Shown here piece after piece: positions 17,201-25,896 of a stretch of DNA of 64,000 nucleotides; position 1 is the stretch's first letter; every line of letters starts with the position of its first letter. Position numbers and translations under genes: made by a program. Source of the DNA: UBA6912 sp963792895 (GTDB lineage Bacteria > Actinomycetota > Acidimicrobiia > Spongiisociales > UBA5794); contig CAWBYA010000008.1 of assembly GCA_963792895.1 (NCBI GenBank), forward strand, positions 62,001-126,000, in the 5' to 3' direction. Below the pieces are notes generated by a model. It ran no database searches. It saw nothing but the letters and a program-made list of their open reading frames with translations, and was not told where the DNA came from.

Positions 17201-18664
17201 CCGGTGCTCGACCCTCTCGGCGACGTAGTCGGGCGCTTCGCCCGCACCCACGGTCCGTTCTCGGCCGGCGCGGCAGCCGCCGAGCTCGGCCTCCCGATCG
17301 CCGCCGTCACCGAGGTGCTCCAGCGCTTGGGCGCTGCAGGGCGAGTGTCGGCCGGCGCCTACCGGCCGGGCGGCGACGACCAGGAGTGGGTCGATGCCGA
17401 CGTGCTGCGGCGCATCCGTAGGCGGTCGTTGGCTGTGCTCCGCGCCGAGGTCGAGGCGGTCGAGCCCGAGACGCTCGGCCGGTTCTTGCCCGCGTGGCAC
17501 GGCATCGGGAACGAGTCGGGCCATTCGCTGCGCCTGATGGAGGTCGTGCGCCAGTTGCAGGGCGCCGCCCTACCGGCGGCTGTTTTCGAAGACGAGATCC
17601 TGGGCGCACGCCTCGCCTACTCCCCCGCGATGCTCGACATGCTGCTCGCATCGGGCGACGTTGTGTGGGTGGGCCGCGGTGCGTTGGGCAACGCCGACGG
17701 CAGAATCGCGCTGTATCTACGTCACCAGGCTCCGCTCCTCCACCTCCCCTCACGAGAGGAACCGCCTGACGGACCGATCCACGAGGTCATCCGCCACCAC
17801 CTCGATGCTCGCGGGGCGTCGTTCTTCACCGACCTCTACGTTGCGGCCGAGGGAGGGCCACCCGACGACGTGTTGACGGCGCTCTGGGACCTCGTATGGG
17901 CCGGCGAGGTGACCAACGACACGCTGGCACCGCTTCGAGCCTTCGTCACGGGTGGGAGAGCCCGGCGCCGCGCCGGCCGCCCCGCACTCGCCACTGCCAC
18001 ACCCCCGGCCGCAAGCGGTCGGTGGTATCTGGTGCGAGACCTCCTCGCTCCGGGCGACCCGGTGGTCCCCGAATCGCGTGCTGCGGCACTCGCCGAGCAG
18101 CTCCTCGAACGCTGCGGCGTCGTCACCCGAGATGCCGTTCTCTCCGAGTCGGTGCCGGGTGGCTTCTCGGGCCTCTACCCCGTCTTCAGCGCCATGGAGG
18201 ATGCGGGCAGGGTGCGGCGCGGCTACTTCATCGAGGGTCTCGGTGGCTCCCAGTTTGCCCTGCCCGGAGCGGTGGACCGGCTGCGCGCCAGCCGAGATGC
18301 CGGCCGGTTGGTGCTCGCAGCATCCGATCCTGCGAACCCCTACGGTGCCGCGCTGGCGTGGCCGCCGCACTCCACCGGGCGACCGTCGCGACGGTCTGGT
18401 GCAGCGGTGGTGCTGGTCAACGGCTCACTGGGGGCATTCGTCGAACGTGGCGGACGAACCGTGCTCACGTTCGGTGACACTCTCGAACAGGTCGCAGATG
18501 GTCTGGTCGACGTCGCCGCCCGCCGCGGCGGCCGGCTCACGATTGCGACGGTCGACGGCGAACCGGCCACGTCGGGACGCATGGGTGATGTGTTGCGCAG
18601 CTCGGGCTTCACCCCCGGCTATCGCGGGCTCACCTACCGCACGGGGCAGCCGCGCCGTGCCTGA
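14270..18664 (+). CDS. lhr: Large ATP-dependent helicase Lhr
   Basis: A 1464-residue superfamily 2 helicase of the full-length actinobacterial Lhr type. Motif I APTGSGKT is at residues 43-50, the DEIH box near residue 166, motif III SATQRP near 205, motif IV/V TLELGIDM and motif VI QRVGRAGHQ in the second RecA domain, followed by the winged-helix and long C-terminal Lhr region. Lhr translocates 3'-5' on single-stranded DNA and unwinds RNA-DNA hybrids in DNA repair. The ATG at 14270 (MTALEGFSSATSAWF) fits the family N-terminus. It overlaps nei2 by 8 bp, a pairing that suits coordinated repair. Confidence 0.95.
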   Translation: MTALEGFSSATSAWFEASFAAPTAAQTSGWAAIRAGDHTLIHAPTGSGKTLAAFLWAIDRLAAEETPPERARCRVLYVSPMKALAYDVERNLRAPLTGIQVAAHRLGIDTPKITTALRTGDTPGSERQTLLRHPPDILITTPESLYLMLTSQAREILKPVRWVIVDEIHSVAGTKRGSHLSLSMERLSRLTDQPPQRIGLSATQRPLEDIAAFLGGGTPRTGGWDARPVTVVDAPWDKELDLAIVVPVADMTRPEETVAAGSNDDGARRSIWPAVYPKLLELVLANRSTLLFVNSRGLAERLAAELNRLAGEELVQSHHGSVSREQRLEIENRLKAGELRGVVATSTLELGIDMAAIDLVVLVEAPPSVASGLQRVGRAGHQVGAPSVARIFPKHRGDLLETAVVADRMVHGAIESTRIPRNPLDVLAQQLVATVAVAPATVDGLYEMVRGAYPYRDLGRASFEAVLDMLAGRYPSDEFAELRPRIVWDRVDGTVEARRNAKLLAVTNPGTIPDRGLYTVTLPDGGKVGELDEEMVYESRTGDVFVLGSTSWKINEITRDRVVVTPAPAEGAARMPFWHGDAPGRPLELGRAVGAFVREVGSLGPDEARAVLRDRYRLDEWAADNLAAFIAEEREATGTLPTDRTIVIERFRDEIGDWRMVLLSPFGGRIHAPWALAARHRLRSEVGSEVDVIWSDDGIVFRFPDVDEPPPPSALILSPDEVDDLLLEEVADSALFTSRFRESAARALLLPRRRPGSRTPLWLQRRRAASLLQIAREFSSFPIVLETYREVLQDHFDVPALTEVLGDIAARRIRVTDLELAHPSPFASSLMFDFIASFMYEYDAPVAEKRAAALTLDRTLLSDLMGDPQFRDLLDPQVIADVEAELQRLADDRRIPTSDGLHDALRDLGPLTRAAIAARSVGGTDIDEWLAELHRTRRVAEIRVQGEARFAAVEDLARLRDALGVSPPIGTPPALLEPVLDPLGDVVGRFARTHGPFSAGAAAAELGLPIAAVTEVLQRLGAAGRVSAGAYRPGGDDQEWVDADVLRRIRRRSLAVLRAEVEAVEPETLGRFLPAWHGIGNESGHSLRLMEVVRQLQGAALPAAVFEDEILGARLAYSPAMLDMLLASGDVVWVGRGALGNADGRIALYLRHQAPLLHLPSREEPPDGPIHEVIRHHLDARGASFFTDLYVAAEGGPPDDVLTALWDLVWAGEVTNDTLAPLRAFVTGGRARRRAGRPALATATPPAASGRWYLVRDLLAPGDPVVPESRAAALAEQLLERCGVVTRDAVLSESVPGGFSGLYPVFSAMEDAGRVRRGYFIEGLGGSQFALPGAVDRLRASRDAGRLVLAASDPANPYGAALAWPPHSTGRPSRRSGAAVVLVNGSLGAFVERGGRTVLTFGDTLEQVADGLVDVAARRGGRLTIATVDGEPATSGRMGDVLRSSGFTPGYRGLTYRTGQPRRA

Positions 18665-19478
18665 AGGCGACACGCTGCACCGGGCGGCGGAGCGGGTAGG
18701 CGCCGCCTTGACCGGCGAGCGGCTGATCGCGATCGAGGGCAGCCATCGGTCGGTGGCTCGCGAGGGGCGCAGGCTTCGGAGCCGCAGGGTGACATCAGTC
18801 GAAGCGGTCGGGAAACACCTACTGATCCACGTCGAGGGCGGCTGGACCCTCCGCACCCACCTCGGCATGACGGGACGGTGGGTCGTGATGGCGCCGGACG
18901 CGCCGTGGCGGATCTCACCCGGCAAGGCAAGGCTCGTTCTGCGGACTGCCTCGGCCGTGGCGGTGTGCTTCTCCGCGCCCACCGTCGAGATCGGGCCGAC
19001 GGCACACGTCCAGCGTGGCATCGATCGGTTGGGGCCGGATCTCATCGACGACGATTTGCCGCTCGCCGATATCGTTCGACGGGCGCGAGCGGTGCATGCA
19101 CCGACGGTTGCTGACATGCTGCTCGACCAGCACGTCGCGAGCGGAATCGGCAACGTGTACAAGAGCGAGGTGCTGTTCTTGGAGGGCACGTCACCACAAA
19201 CGCCTGCCGGGGAGCTCGACGACGCCCTCATCGGCGCCCTCTACCGGCGAGCGCACCGCCTGCTCAGGGCCAACACGGTCGGCGGGCCGCGCTCGACGAC
19301 AGGGAGCCGGAACCCACGGGCCAACCTCTGGGTCTATGGCCGGGCAGGCAAGCCATGCCGGCGCTGCGGGACGCCCATCGCCTCGGCCCCCCACGGCGCC
19401 TTCGACCGCATCACGTATTGGTGCCCGTCCTGTCAGCCCCACCGCTCGGCGAGCTCGCGCAGCACCGCGAACGGATAG
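18657..19478 (+). CDS. nei2: Endonuclease VIII-like DNA glycosylase (Nei2/Fpg family)
   Basis: A 273-residue bifunctional DNA glycosylase/AP lyase acting on oxidised bases. After removal of the initiator, the N-terminus is Pro-Glu-Gly-Asp-Thr, which supplies the catalytic proline nucleophile and glutamate. The H2TH region reads LLDQHVASGIGNVYKSEVLF, and a C-terminal zinc finger (CRRC ... CPSC, about residues 238-261) is complete. The GTG start overlaps the end of lhr, so translation is coupled. The 3' end overlaps the convergent DUF971 gene by 46 bp. Confidence 0.92.
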   Translation: MPEGDTLHRAAERVGAALTGERLIAIEGSHRSVAREGRRLRSRRVTSVEAVGKHLLIHVEGGWTLRTHLGMTGRWVVMAPDAPWRISPGKARLVLRTASAVAVCFSAPTVEIGPTAHVQRGIDRLGPDLIDDDLPLADIVRRARAVHAPTVADMLLDQHVASGIGNVYKSEVLFLEGTSPQTPAGELDDALIGALYRRAHRLLRANTVGGPRSTTGSRNPRANLWVYGRAGKPCRRCGTPIASAPHGAFDRITYWCPSCQPHRSASSRSTANG

Positions 19479-19741
19479 ATGCCCGTACCGTGCCCATCGG
19501 GCTCGAACGTGAACCGGACTGCGTACCCGCCGACGAGGTCGGTTGCGGAGATCGTGACGGGAGTCTCGCCGGACAGCACCGCCTCCGTGGCCGACTCACC
19601 GGCCGGCTCCCGGCAGGTTGCGCACATACACGCCCCGCGAAGGGTGGCAGCATCGAATTCGGTTGTGGTCTCGTCTTCCCAAGTGATCTCGACGCCGGAA
19701 CCCCCCGCGGCGACTTCGATCCTCTGTGGCACGTGCGTCAC
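19433..19741 (-). CDS. DUF971 domain protein
   Basis: A 102-residue protein of the DUF971 (gamma-butyrobetaine hydroxylase N-terminal-like) family: VEITWEDETTTEF, then a zinc-binding-like LRGACMCATCREPAG and the terminal GGYAVRFTFEPDGHGTGIYPF pattern. Many bacteria carry it near Fe-S cluster carriers; its exact role is unresolved. Start is GTG at 19741, with GTG 19732 possible. Confidence 0.8.
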   Translation of the reverse strand: MTHVPQRIEVAAGGSGVEITWEDETTTEFDAATLRGACMCATCREPAGESATEAVLSGETPVTISATDLVGGYAVRFTFEPDGHGTGIYPFAVLRELAERWG

Positions 19742-19816
19742 GGTCGTGACGATAGCCCCGCCACCAGGGCCACCCGCCGATCCGCTAGCGTCGTGGTCCG
19801 CGTCACCACGACACCG

Positions 19817-21058
19817 ATGAGCACTCCCACCCTCTCCATCCGGCCGGGCCACCCGGCGTTTCTCGATCTCGATTGGGACCGACCACTCGAGGAATGGGAC
19901 ACCCCTCGCCTGGTTGAGGTCCCGACGGGGATTCACCGCCACGTCGTGCGATTCGTCGCCTACGACGACGAGATCTACGCCATCAAAGAGCTGCCCCTCC
20001 GTACGGCGCGGCACGAGTATCGCGCCCTGCGTTCTCTCGGGCAGCGCCTGAATCCTGTCGCCACGGTCGTCGGGCTCGTCGAACGCAACTGGGTCTCCGA
20101 GGACCGCGAGTGGAGCGCGGCCGTCATGACGCAGTACGTCAAGTATGCGTTCACCTACCGGGAGTTGATCTCCGGCGGCAACTTCGGACCCCGACGCAAC
20201 CAGATGCTCGATGCAGTCGCCGGGTTGCTCGTGGAACTGCACCTCGCCGGCTGCTTCTGGGGAGACTGCTCGCTCTCCAATCTGCTCTACCGCTACGACG
20301 CCGGTTCGATTGAAGCCGTCATGATCGACGCCGAGACGAGCGAACTCCACGATGAGCTGAGTGACGGGCAACGATCGCACGACCTCGACATCATGACGGT
20401 CAACCTCGCCGGCGGCATGGCCGACATCGCCGCCGAGCAGGGGCTCGACCTCGACGACGCCGACCTACGGCTCGGCGAGGATGTCGCCTCGCGGTACGAG
20501 GCGCTGTGGAGCGAGCTCTCGAACGCCGTGCTTATCGGCCCTCACGACGGCTACCAGGTCCGCGAGCGCGTCGAGCGACTGAATGCGCTCGGATTCGAGG
20601 TCGAGGGCATCGACCTCCTCCCGGTGGGTGACGACCAGGAGGAGCGGCGCCTCCAATTCCGCGTCACGGTTGGTGGGCGCAACTTCCATCGTGGCCGGCT
20701 GCGCGAGCTCACGGGAATCGACGCCTCAGAGCACCAAGCGCGGTACATCCTCGCCGACCTTCGTTACTACGAGGCCTCCGAGGCGGGTGCGAGCGCAACC
20801 GGCAAGGCCATTCGGGCCATCCGGTGGCGAGTCGACGTCTTTGAACCGCTGCTCCTCAAGATCGCCGCCGACACAGGGCCGGACGGCGACGTCGTTCAGC
20901 GCTACTGCGACTACCTCCATCACCGATATCGCATCGCCGCGGCTCAGCAACGAGACGTTCCCAACGACGAGGCCTTCACCCATTGGCTCGAAGCCGGGAT
21001 GCCGGGCTACGACCTCGAGATCGCAGCCGCAGAGCAAGGCCTGGACGCTCTCGACTGA
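19817..21058 (+). CDS. DUF4032 protein with kinase-like fold
   Basis: A 413-residue actinobacterial DUF4032-type protein. Residues about 60-180 resemble a small kinase (LPS-kinase/Kdo-kinase-like): IYAIKELP provides a VAIK-like lysine, LAGCFWGDCSLSNLLY a catalytic-loop-like Asp...Asn, and VMIDAETSE a DFG-like aspartate. The rest is the DUF4032 domain. Phosphotransfer is possible but unproven. It is convergent with the flavin reductase and ends 10 bp from it. Confidence 0.8.
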   Translation: MSTPTLSIRPGHPAFLDLDWDRPLEEWDTPRLVEVPTGIHRHVVRFVAYDDEIYAIKELPLRTARHEYRALRSLGQRLNPVATVVGLVERNWVSEDREWSAAVMTQYVKYAFTYRELISGGNFGPRRNQMLDAVAGLLVELHLAGCFWGDCSLSNLLYRYDAGSIEAVMIDAETSELHDELSDGQRSHDLDIMTVNLAGGMADIAAEQGLDLDDADLRLGEDVASRYEALWSELSNAVLIGPHDGYQVRERVERLNALGFEVEGIDLLPVGDDQEERRLQFRVTVGGRNFHRGRLRELTGIDASEHQARYILADLRYYEASEAGASATGKAIRAIRWRVDVFEPLLLKIAADTGPDGDVVQRYCDYLHHRYRIAAAQQRDVPNDEAFTHWLEAGMPGYDLEIAAAEQGLDALD

Positions 21059-21060
21059 GC

Positions 21061-21076
21061 GGGCATATCAGTGCCC
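21061..21076. terminator. Small hairpin between convergent genes
   Basis: GGGCA-N6-TGCCC sits just after the DUF4032 stop and across the stop of the convergent flavin reductase, without a T-tract. It may act as a weak bidirectional terminator. Confidence 0.3.
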
Positions 21077-21583
21077 TCCGCGCTTCACGCCTCCGTACTT
21101 CATGCGGGTATCTTCGATACGGGCCACCACCGGATCGTCGTCTTCGCTGGAGAACGCCGCGTCGACGACCTCACCGATGAAGAGATCGTGTGTGCCGCAC
21201 TCGACCCGCTGCCACACCGTGCAGTCGAGGTAGGCGACGGCCTCGGTGAAGATCGGTGCTCCCGTGCGCCCTTCCCGAACGGGCCGGCCATTGAGAGTCA
21301 TGCCTTCTTTCGTTGCCGGCTTGGAGAACTTGACGAACGGCCGGGTGTCCTCCCGATCCCACAGGTTGATAGTGAACGCTCCGCTCTCTCGGATGAGGCG
21401 GTTGGTGACCGCCTTGACATCGATCGAAGCTGCGACGAGAACGGGATCCATGGCGACTTGCGTCACCCAGCTCTGGGTCATCCCGTTCCACTCGTCTCCC
21501 GACCTGGAGCCGACGAGGCACAACACGTTGGGGATCTTCCACAGCACCTTGTTCAGCGTCTCGGCCGACACCTCGTCGCTCAC
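21068..21583 (-). CDS. Flavin reductase family protein
   Basis: A 171-residue split-barrel FMN-binding protein: IPNVLCLVGSRSGDEWNGMT near the N-terminus, then DPVLVAASI and the conserved GAFTINLWD. These enzymes reduce flavin with NAD(P)H for partner monooxygenases or act as flavoprotein oxidoreductases. Start is GTG, preceded by GAGGAGAG. No monooxygenase gene lies nearby, so the partner is unknown. Confidence 0.85.
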   Translation of the reverse strand: MSDEVSAETLNKVLWKIPNVLCLVGSRSGDEWNGMTQSWVTQVAMDPVLVAASIDVKAVTNRLIRESGAFTINLWDREDTRPFVKFSKPATKEGMTLNGRPVREGRTGAPIFTEAVAYLDCTVWQRVECGTHDLFIGEVVDAAFSSEDDDPVVARIEDTRMKYGGVKRGGH

Positions 21584-21704
21584 TGCACTCTCCTCGCATC
21601 GGGGCAGCCGAGGTTAGGGCGCTTGCATCGCCGCCCGTCTCGGCGGGCTCGGCAATCCGGAACACGCGAGATCTGCCCTGGCGAGCCAGCGCAGGCTCGC
21701 AGCG

Positions 21705-22898
21705 TCACTGGGTTGCGATCGCGGGCGGCAGCCGGAACCCAACCCTGCCGCCCGGTCCTTCCTCCGCCCAAATCGATCCGCCGTGTGCTGCAACGAGGCC
21801 GCGGGCGATGGCGAGCCCAAGCCCTGCGCCACCGTTGGAGCGGGAGCGCGCCGGGTCGCCGGTCACGAACTCGTCGAAGGCGGCATCGAGCATGGCTACC
21901 GAGAAGCCCGGACCTTCGTCGGCCACGACAACGGTCACGTCCGATCCGTTACTCACGTGAACCACCACAGACGAGTCCTGCGGGCTGAACCGGATGGCGT
22001 TGTGGAGGAGGTTCCGCATGACTCTTCCGAGCGCGGCGGCGCCACCGACAGTCGTGACTCTCCCATCCGCATCGAGGCGCAAAGCGACCCCCTTGCCCGC
22101 CGCAACCGGCTGCAGAGCCTCGATCGACTCGTCGGCCAGCTCGGCGAGGTCGAGTGGTTCCCGATCGAACTCGAGCTTGCCGGCCTCGATCGTGGCGAGA
22201 AGGAAGAGGTCATCGACGAGATGAGTCATCGCATCGAGATCGGCGCGCATCGACCTGAGATAGCGAGCCGGGTCGGGAGCGAGACCGTCTTCCATCGCCT
22301 CAACGGCGGCGCGCATCGCGGCGAGCGGGCTGCGAAGATCGTGCCCCACGGCAGCAAGGAAGTGCCTCCTGGCTGCATCGTTGCGCTCCCGCTCTGCATC
22401 GGCCGCCGCCAGTTTCGCCGCCATCTCATCGACGGCAGCCGCAGCCTCACCAAGCTCGTCGGATCGCGAGACCCCTGTCCTGGCGCCCAAGTCGCCATCG
22501 GCCACTCGTGCAGCCGTCGCCCGGATCTCGCTGAGGTCGCGAGTCAACTCACCTGCCAGTGTCGTGGCCAGGACGACGCCGAGGCCGACCCCGAAGCCGA
22601 GCACGACCGTGAGCAGCTGGAGATCGTGGCTCTCGAGGAACATCATCCGAGCGGCCACACCAACCGCCGCAGCAACGGCCAACACCGACGCAACGGCCAT
22701 CACCAGCACCGATGCCTTCAGGGATCGCAGCCGCCCGGTCGCCCTCGGGAGGAGCCAGCCGAGCAACGATGTCCCTGCCGCCATGGCCACGAACAGCAAC
22801 AGGAGCTGGGTCCGCTCCGAGCCGCTCGGCCGCATCGTGACCTCGAAGAGTGCCACCGCGGCGAACACGGCCACAGCAAGCGCAACGAGCGACCTCAT
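21705..22898 (-). CDS. Sensor histidine kinase
   Basis: A 397-residue membrane kinase. Four hydrophobic segments lie within residues 1-118, then a HAMP-like linker (LSEIRATAARVADGDLGAR), dimerisation/phosphoacceptor box with His186 (VGHDLRSPLAA), N box RNLLHNAIRFS, G1 DEGPGFS and G2 GAGLGLAIARG. The membrane segments are close together with little extracytoplasmic loop, so the signal may be intramembrane. The ATG overlaps the response regulator stop by 4 bp (ATGA), so the pair is co-translated. Confidence 0.92.
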   Translation of the reverse strand: MRSLVALAVAVFAAVALFEVTMRPSGSERTQLLLLFVAMAAGTSLLGWLLPRATGRLRSLKASVLVMAVASVLAVAAAVGVAARMMFLESHDLQLLTVVLGFGVGLGVVLATTLAGELTRDLSEIRATAARVADGDLGARTGVSRSDELGEAAAAVDEMAAKLAAADAERERNDAARRHFLAAVGHDLRSPLAAMRAAVEAMEDGLAPDPARYLRSMRADLDAMTHLVDDLFLLATIEAGKLEFDREPLDLAELADESIEALQPVAAGKGVALRLDADGRVTTVGGAAALGRVMRNLLHNAIRFSPQDSSVVVHVSNGSDVTVVVADEGPGFSVAMLDAAFDEFVTGDPARSRSNGGAGLGLAIARGLVAAHGGSIWAEEGPGGRVGFRLPPAIATQ

Positions 22899-23590
22899 GG
22901 CTCGAACCTGTACCCAACACCCCAGACGGTGTGGAGCCATCTCGGATGTTCTGGATCGACTTCGATCTTCATTCGCAGGCGGCGAACGTGGACGGTCACC
23001 GTCGACGGGTCCTGGTAGTCGGCAGAGGAATCCCACACGTGCTCCAAGAGCTGCGCACGGGAGAAGACCTGACGCGGCGACGTGGCGAGAAAGGCAAGCA
23101 AGTCGAACTCTTTGGGAGTCAGCTCGAGAACGTCACCACGGCAGATGACGTCGCGCGTCGTGCCGTCGATGACGAGGTCGTCGTACTCGACACGCGAGCT
23201 GGCCGAAACCGGTCGGCTGCGGCGCAGCACCGAGCGGACTCTCGCAGAGAGCTCACGAGGCGAGAAGGGCTTCACGACGTAGTCGTCGGCGCCGAGCTCC
23301 AGGCCGAGGATACGGTCGGACTCCTCGGTGCGCGCTGTCAGCAGTATCACCGGGACGTCGCTGGTCCGCCTGAGCTGCGTGAGCACCGACAGGCCGTCGA
23401 GCTCGGGCAGCATGACATCGAGGACGACGAGATCCGGCGCCGTCGCCTGGAGGGCGTCGAGCGCAGCCCTTCCGTCCTCGGCCACGGTCACCCGACAGCC
23501 GTCCCGCTCGAGGTAGGCGGTGACCACCTCGCGTACCATCGGCTCGTCGTCCACGACGAGCACGCGCGGCGAACTGTGTGTGGCGACCAT
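22895..23590 (-). CDS. OmpR/PhoB-type response regulator
   Basis: A 231-residue DNA-binding regulator. Receiver domain with acidic pair near residues 14-15, phosphoacceptor Asp58 (LVVLDVMLPELDG), Thr/Lys switch residues (LLTART, VKPFSP), followed by a winged-helix domain ending TVWGVGYRFEP. The start at 23590 is chosen because it gives a standard receiver N-terminus. It is paired with the overlapping sensor kinase; the divergent universal stress gene 103 bp away is a possible target. Confidence 0.93.
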   Translation of the reverse strand: MVATHSSPRVLVVDDEPMVREVVTAYLERDGCRVTVAEDGRAALDALQATAPDLVVLDVMLPELDGLSVLTQLRRTSDVPVILLTARTEESDRILGLELGADDYVVKPFSPRELSARVRSVLRRSRPVSASSRVEYDDLVIDGTTRDVICRGDVLELTPKEFDLLAFLATSPRQVFSRAQLLEHVWDSSADYQDPSTVTVHVRRLRMKIEVDPEHPRWLHTVWGVGYRFEP

Positions 23591-23693
23591 GAGGCAATCG
23601 TACGACACCTACCCACGGATCCCGCCACACGAGCCCGCTTTTCACAGATTGTTCATCGCACATGCCGACCAAACCGTCCTACCATCAGCGTCC

Positions 23694-24209
23694 ATGCACG
23701 TGCTGATTGCCACGTCGGGGGTGTTGAACCCCGCTTCCGTGGTCGAGTTCTGTCGCAGGCTCGTGGCACCGGAGGGGCACGTCACCGTTGCAACGGTGAT
23801 CGAGGTGCCGCGCACGTTCCTCGACGAACTGCGCTCCGACCGCTGGCACCCGCTCGACGACGACGCACCGAAGCCGTGGGCGGCTTCCGACGAGGTTGTT
23901 GTGGAGCGGTACGTCGAAGAGCGAGGCCGACGAATCTGTGAACCGCTCCTCCGGGCCCTGGTCGCCGAGGGCGTCGCCTGTCAGGCCGTCTACCTGGAAG
24001 GGGAGGATCCGGCGGCAACCATCTCGGGCCTCGCCAACAAACTCGACATCGACATCGTCATCCTGGGCGCCACGCGACCCATCTTCGACGAGGGATCGTG
24101 GGAGAGCGTCTCGGCACGCGTCACTCTCGAGTGCGCCAAGCCCGTGCTCGTGCTGCCGCCTCCGCCGAAGCCGGGCATCCCCGTAGCCGACGACTCCGAG
24201 CAAGTGTGA
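23694..24209 (+). CDS. Universal stress protein family (UspA-like)
   Basis: A 171-residue protein with the alpha/beta fold of UspA: MHVLIATSG first strand, a helix with ICEPLLRALVAEGVACQAVYLEG, then the DIVILGAT strand and the conserved PVLVLPPPP end. A classic GxxGx9G(S/T) ATP loop is not clear, so ATP binding is uncertain. It lies divergent from the two-component system, and the shared 103-bp upstream region is likely regulatory. Confidence 0.75.
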   Translation: MHVLIATSGVLNPASVVEFCRRLVAPEGHVTVATVIEVPRTFLDELRSDRWHPLDDDAPKPWAASDEVVVERYVEERGRRICEPLLRALVAEGVACQAVYLEGEDPAATISGLANKLDIDIVILGATRPIFDEGSWESVSARVTLECAKPVLVLPPPPKPGIPVADDSEQV

Positions 24210-24237
24210 CGGGAGCAACAGGCGGCGAAGGCTCGAA

Positions 24238-24780
24238 TCAGCCCAGCGCAGCCCGCAGCATCGCCACGGTGTGCCACACGAATGCATCGGGGTCCGCGTC
24301 GAGCAGCGCCAGCACTTCCCGGACCTCCCACCACCGAGGGTCTGCGACTTCACCGGCCAGAGGACGCGGCCGTCCTTCCCCGTAGCACTCGAAAAGGACG
24401 TGCAGCGAGGGGTACGCGCCGTCGACGCCGGCCACCACCGCAATCGGTCGCGCGGCGATGGTCGCGATGTTGGCTTGGTGATCCATGCGCTCGACGGCTG
24501 CGGCGACTGCCGTAATCGTCACGCCTGTCTCTTCGGCGACCTCTCTCACGACCTCGAGATCGGGGGACTGCCCGGCACGCCACCTGCCTCCCGGCAGCTC
24601 GAGACGTCCCCGCACTGCCTCGCCGGGCTTGTCTCGACGCTGCAGCAGGATCCGGCGGCGCCCAGGCGAGTCGTACACGATGGCATTGACATTGGGCACT
24701 ACGACGGCCTCTCCGCCGCTCTCAGGCACGGGAAGCTCGATCCATGCGTCACCGGTCCACACCGGTCGCGTTTGGCTCAC
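24238..24780 (-). CDS. Nudix hydrolase
   Basis: A 180-residue Nudix protein. The Nudix box is LPGGRWRAGQSPDLEVVREV then AEETGV; the first Glu of the canonical GX5EX7REUXEEXGU pattern is Gln, the REVAEE core is intact. Such enzymes hydrolyse nucleoside diphosphates linked to another group. The C-terminal stretch (residues 130-180) carries the conserved WWEVREVLALL element. GTG start overlaps the stop of the upstream lipoprotein (GTGA). Confidence 0.82.
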   Translation of the reverse strand: MSQTRPVWTGDAWIELPVPESGGEAVVVPNVNAIVYDSPGRRRILLQRRDKPGEAVRGRLELPGGRWRAGQSPDLEVVREVAEETGVTITAVAAAVERMDHQANIATIAARPIAVVAGVDGAYPSLHVLFECYGEGRPRPLAGEVADPRWWEVREVLALLDADPDAFVWHTVAMLRAALG

Positions 24781-25247
24781 GGCGCAGAGGGCACGGCGAC
24801 CTCTGCTACCGCCCCGCACCACCCTGCGACTGAGTCGTGCGCCGCGATCACCACCGAGTTCGCGCCGGCAGGGATCGAGACGCCCGCCAGCGATCGAGTG
24901 AACGGTTGCTCCGTCTCGTGGGGATGCGTGAGGATTCGCTCGCCGAGCACGGTGCCATCCTCCGCGCGGACCTCCCAGCGGTCGGCGTACTTGTCCCATC
25001 CAGTGTCGGCCGAACGAACCGTTGCCGAAACCGTGGCGGTGTCGCCCGACCACTGGATCGAGCCGGCGATGACGTCGGCGCATCCGGCCGTCGCGCCGGC
25101 GGCAACTGTGGTGGTGTCCGCCGGATCGATGACGGTTGGTCCCTCGGCCGATGTCGACGCGCCGCCTGCGGTCGAACAGCCGCCGAAGAGGAACGCGGCC
25201 GCGGCGACCGTGCCGACGAACGAGGCGGACCATCTACCCCGCAACAC
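24777..25247 (-). CDS. Predicted lipoprotein (156 aa), hypothetical
   Basis: A signal peptide with lipobox FGGC (Cys about residue 24) precedes a Thr/Ala-rich linker and a beta-rich domain of about 100 residues containing two cysteines (GCADV and GWCGAV) that could form a disulfide. FxxxLAGVSIPAGANSVVIAAHDS suggests an immunoglobulin-like fold. Translation is coupled to the Nudix gene downstream, and the start lies inside the end of the frameshifted lipoprotein gene upstream. Confidence 0.7.
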   Translation of the reverse strand: MLRGRWSASFVGTVAAAAFLFGGCSTAGGASTSAEGPTVIDPADTTTVAAGATAGCADVIAGSIQWSGDTATVSATVRSADTGWDKYADRWEVRAEDGTVLGERILTHPHETEQPFTRSLAGVSIPAGANSVVIAAHDSVAGWCGAVAEVAVPSAP

Positions 25248-25840
25248 GATCGATGCCGCTCGGGCACTGGAGGTCGACCTCGATACCTTGCGGCGACCGC
25301 AGCTGCCTCGAGATTCTCACAGGCGAGCCCGAACCGCTGAGCCGCCACCGAGTACGCAGTTCCCTCCAGCGTCTCTTGGAGTTGCTCGATCGAATCGAGG
25401 TTGCGAATCGCCTCGATCGAGCTCGGCATCGCCGCAGCCAACGCCTCACCCGAGGCGATGGTGTCCTGATGCTCGACAACGTACCCTTCGGGCGGTTCCA
25501 GCTCCTCGAGCGAATCGAGCAGACGGCGCAGTTCGGCGCCGACATTTGCGAGGAGATCGGCTGTCTTCACGATGGCCACCTCCTTGGCTTGGACGAAGTA
25601 CTCGTCGACCGCAGCGGTGTCGGTGAAGTCGGAGCGATCAGCGAGTGAGGACAGCTCATCCGCCATGTCCGACGCATACGCTTCGCGAAGCGACTGCACC
25701 GTCGTCGCATAGGATCTCGTGTCTTCGCCGATCGCGCCGAAGTAGTCCTCGGCGCTCGGAGCGCCGCTACATGCTGCGAGCACGAGAAGGAGGCTTGCTG
25801 CCGCAAGGGCCCGGCGATGAGGACTGTGGCGGAGCGTCAC
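25234..25840 (-). pseudogene. Predicted lipoprotein (about 200 aa), frameshifted near C-terminus
   Basis: The product starts at GTG 25840 with a signal peptide and lipobox LAAC, then a helical, acidic domain (DYFGAIGEDTRSYATTVQ onward). The frame is clean to about ACENLEAAAVAA, then runs into unrelated arginine-rich sequence. In the other frame the sequence continues GIEVDLQCPSGIDRVAG and stops at 25234, overlapping the next gene as an operon partner would. A one-base shift around 25285-25300 therefore separates the two halves. The cysteines of ACENLE and LQCPSG probably pair. Function unknown. Confidence 0.6.
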
Positions 25841-25896
25841 GAGGGTCAGGCTACTGCGTGCGAGTGTCGAACCGCGATCACCGGTGTCGCACACGC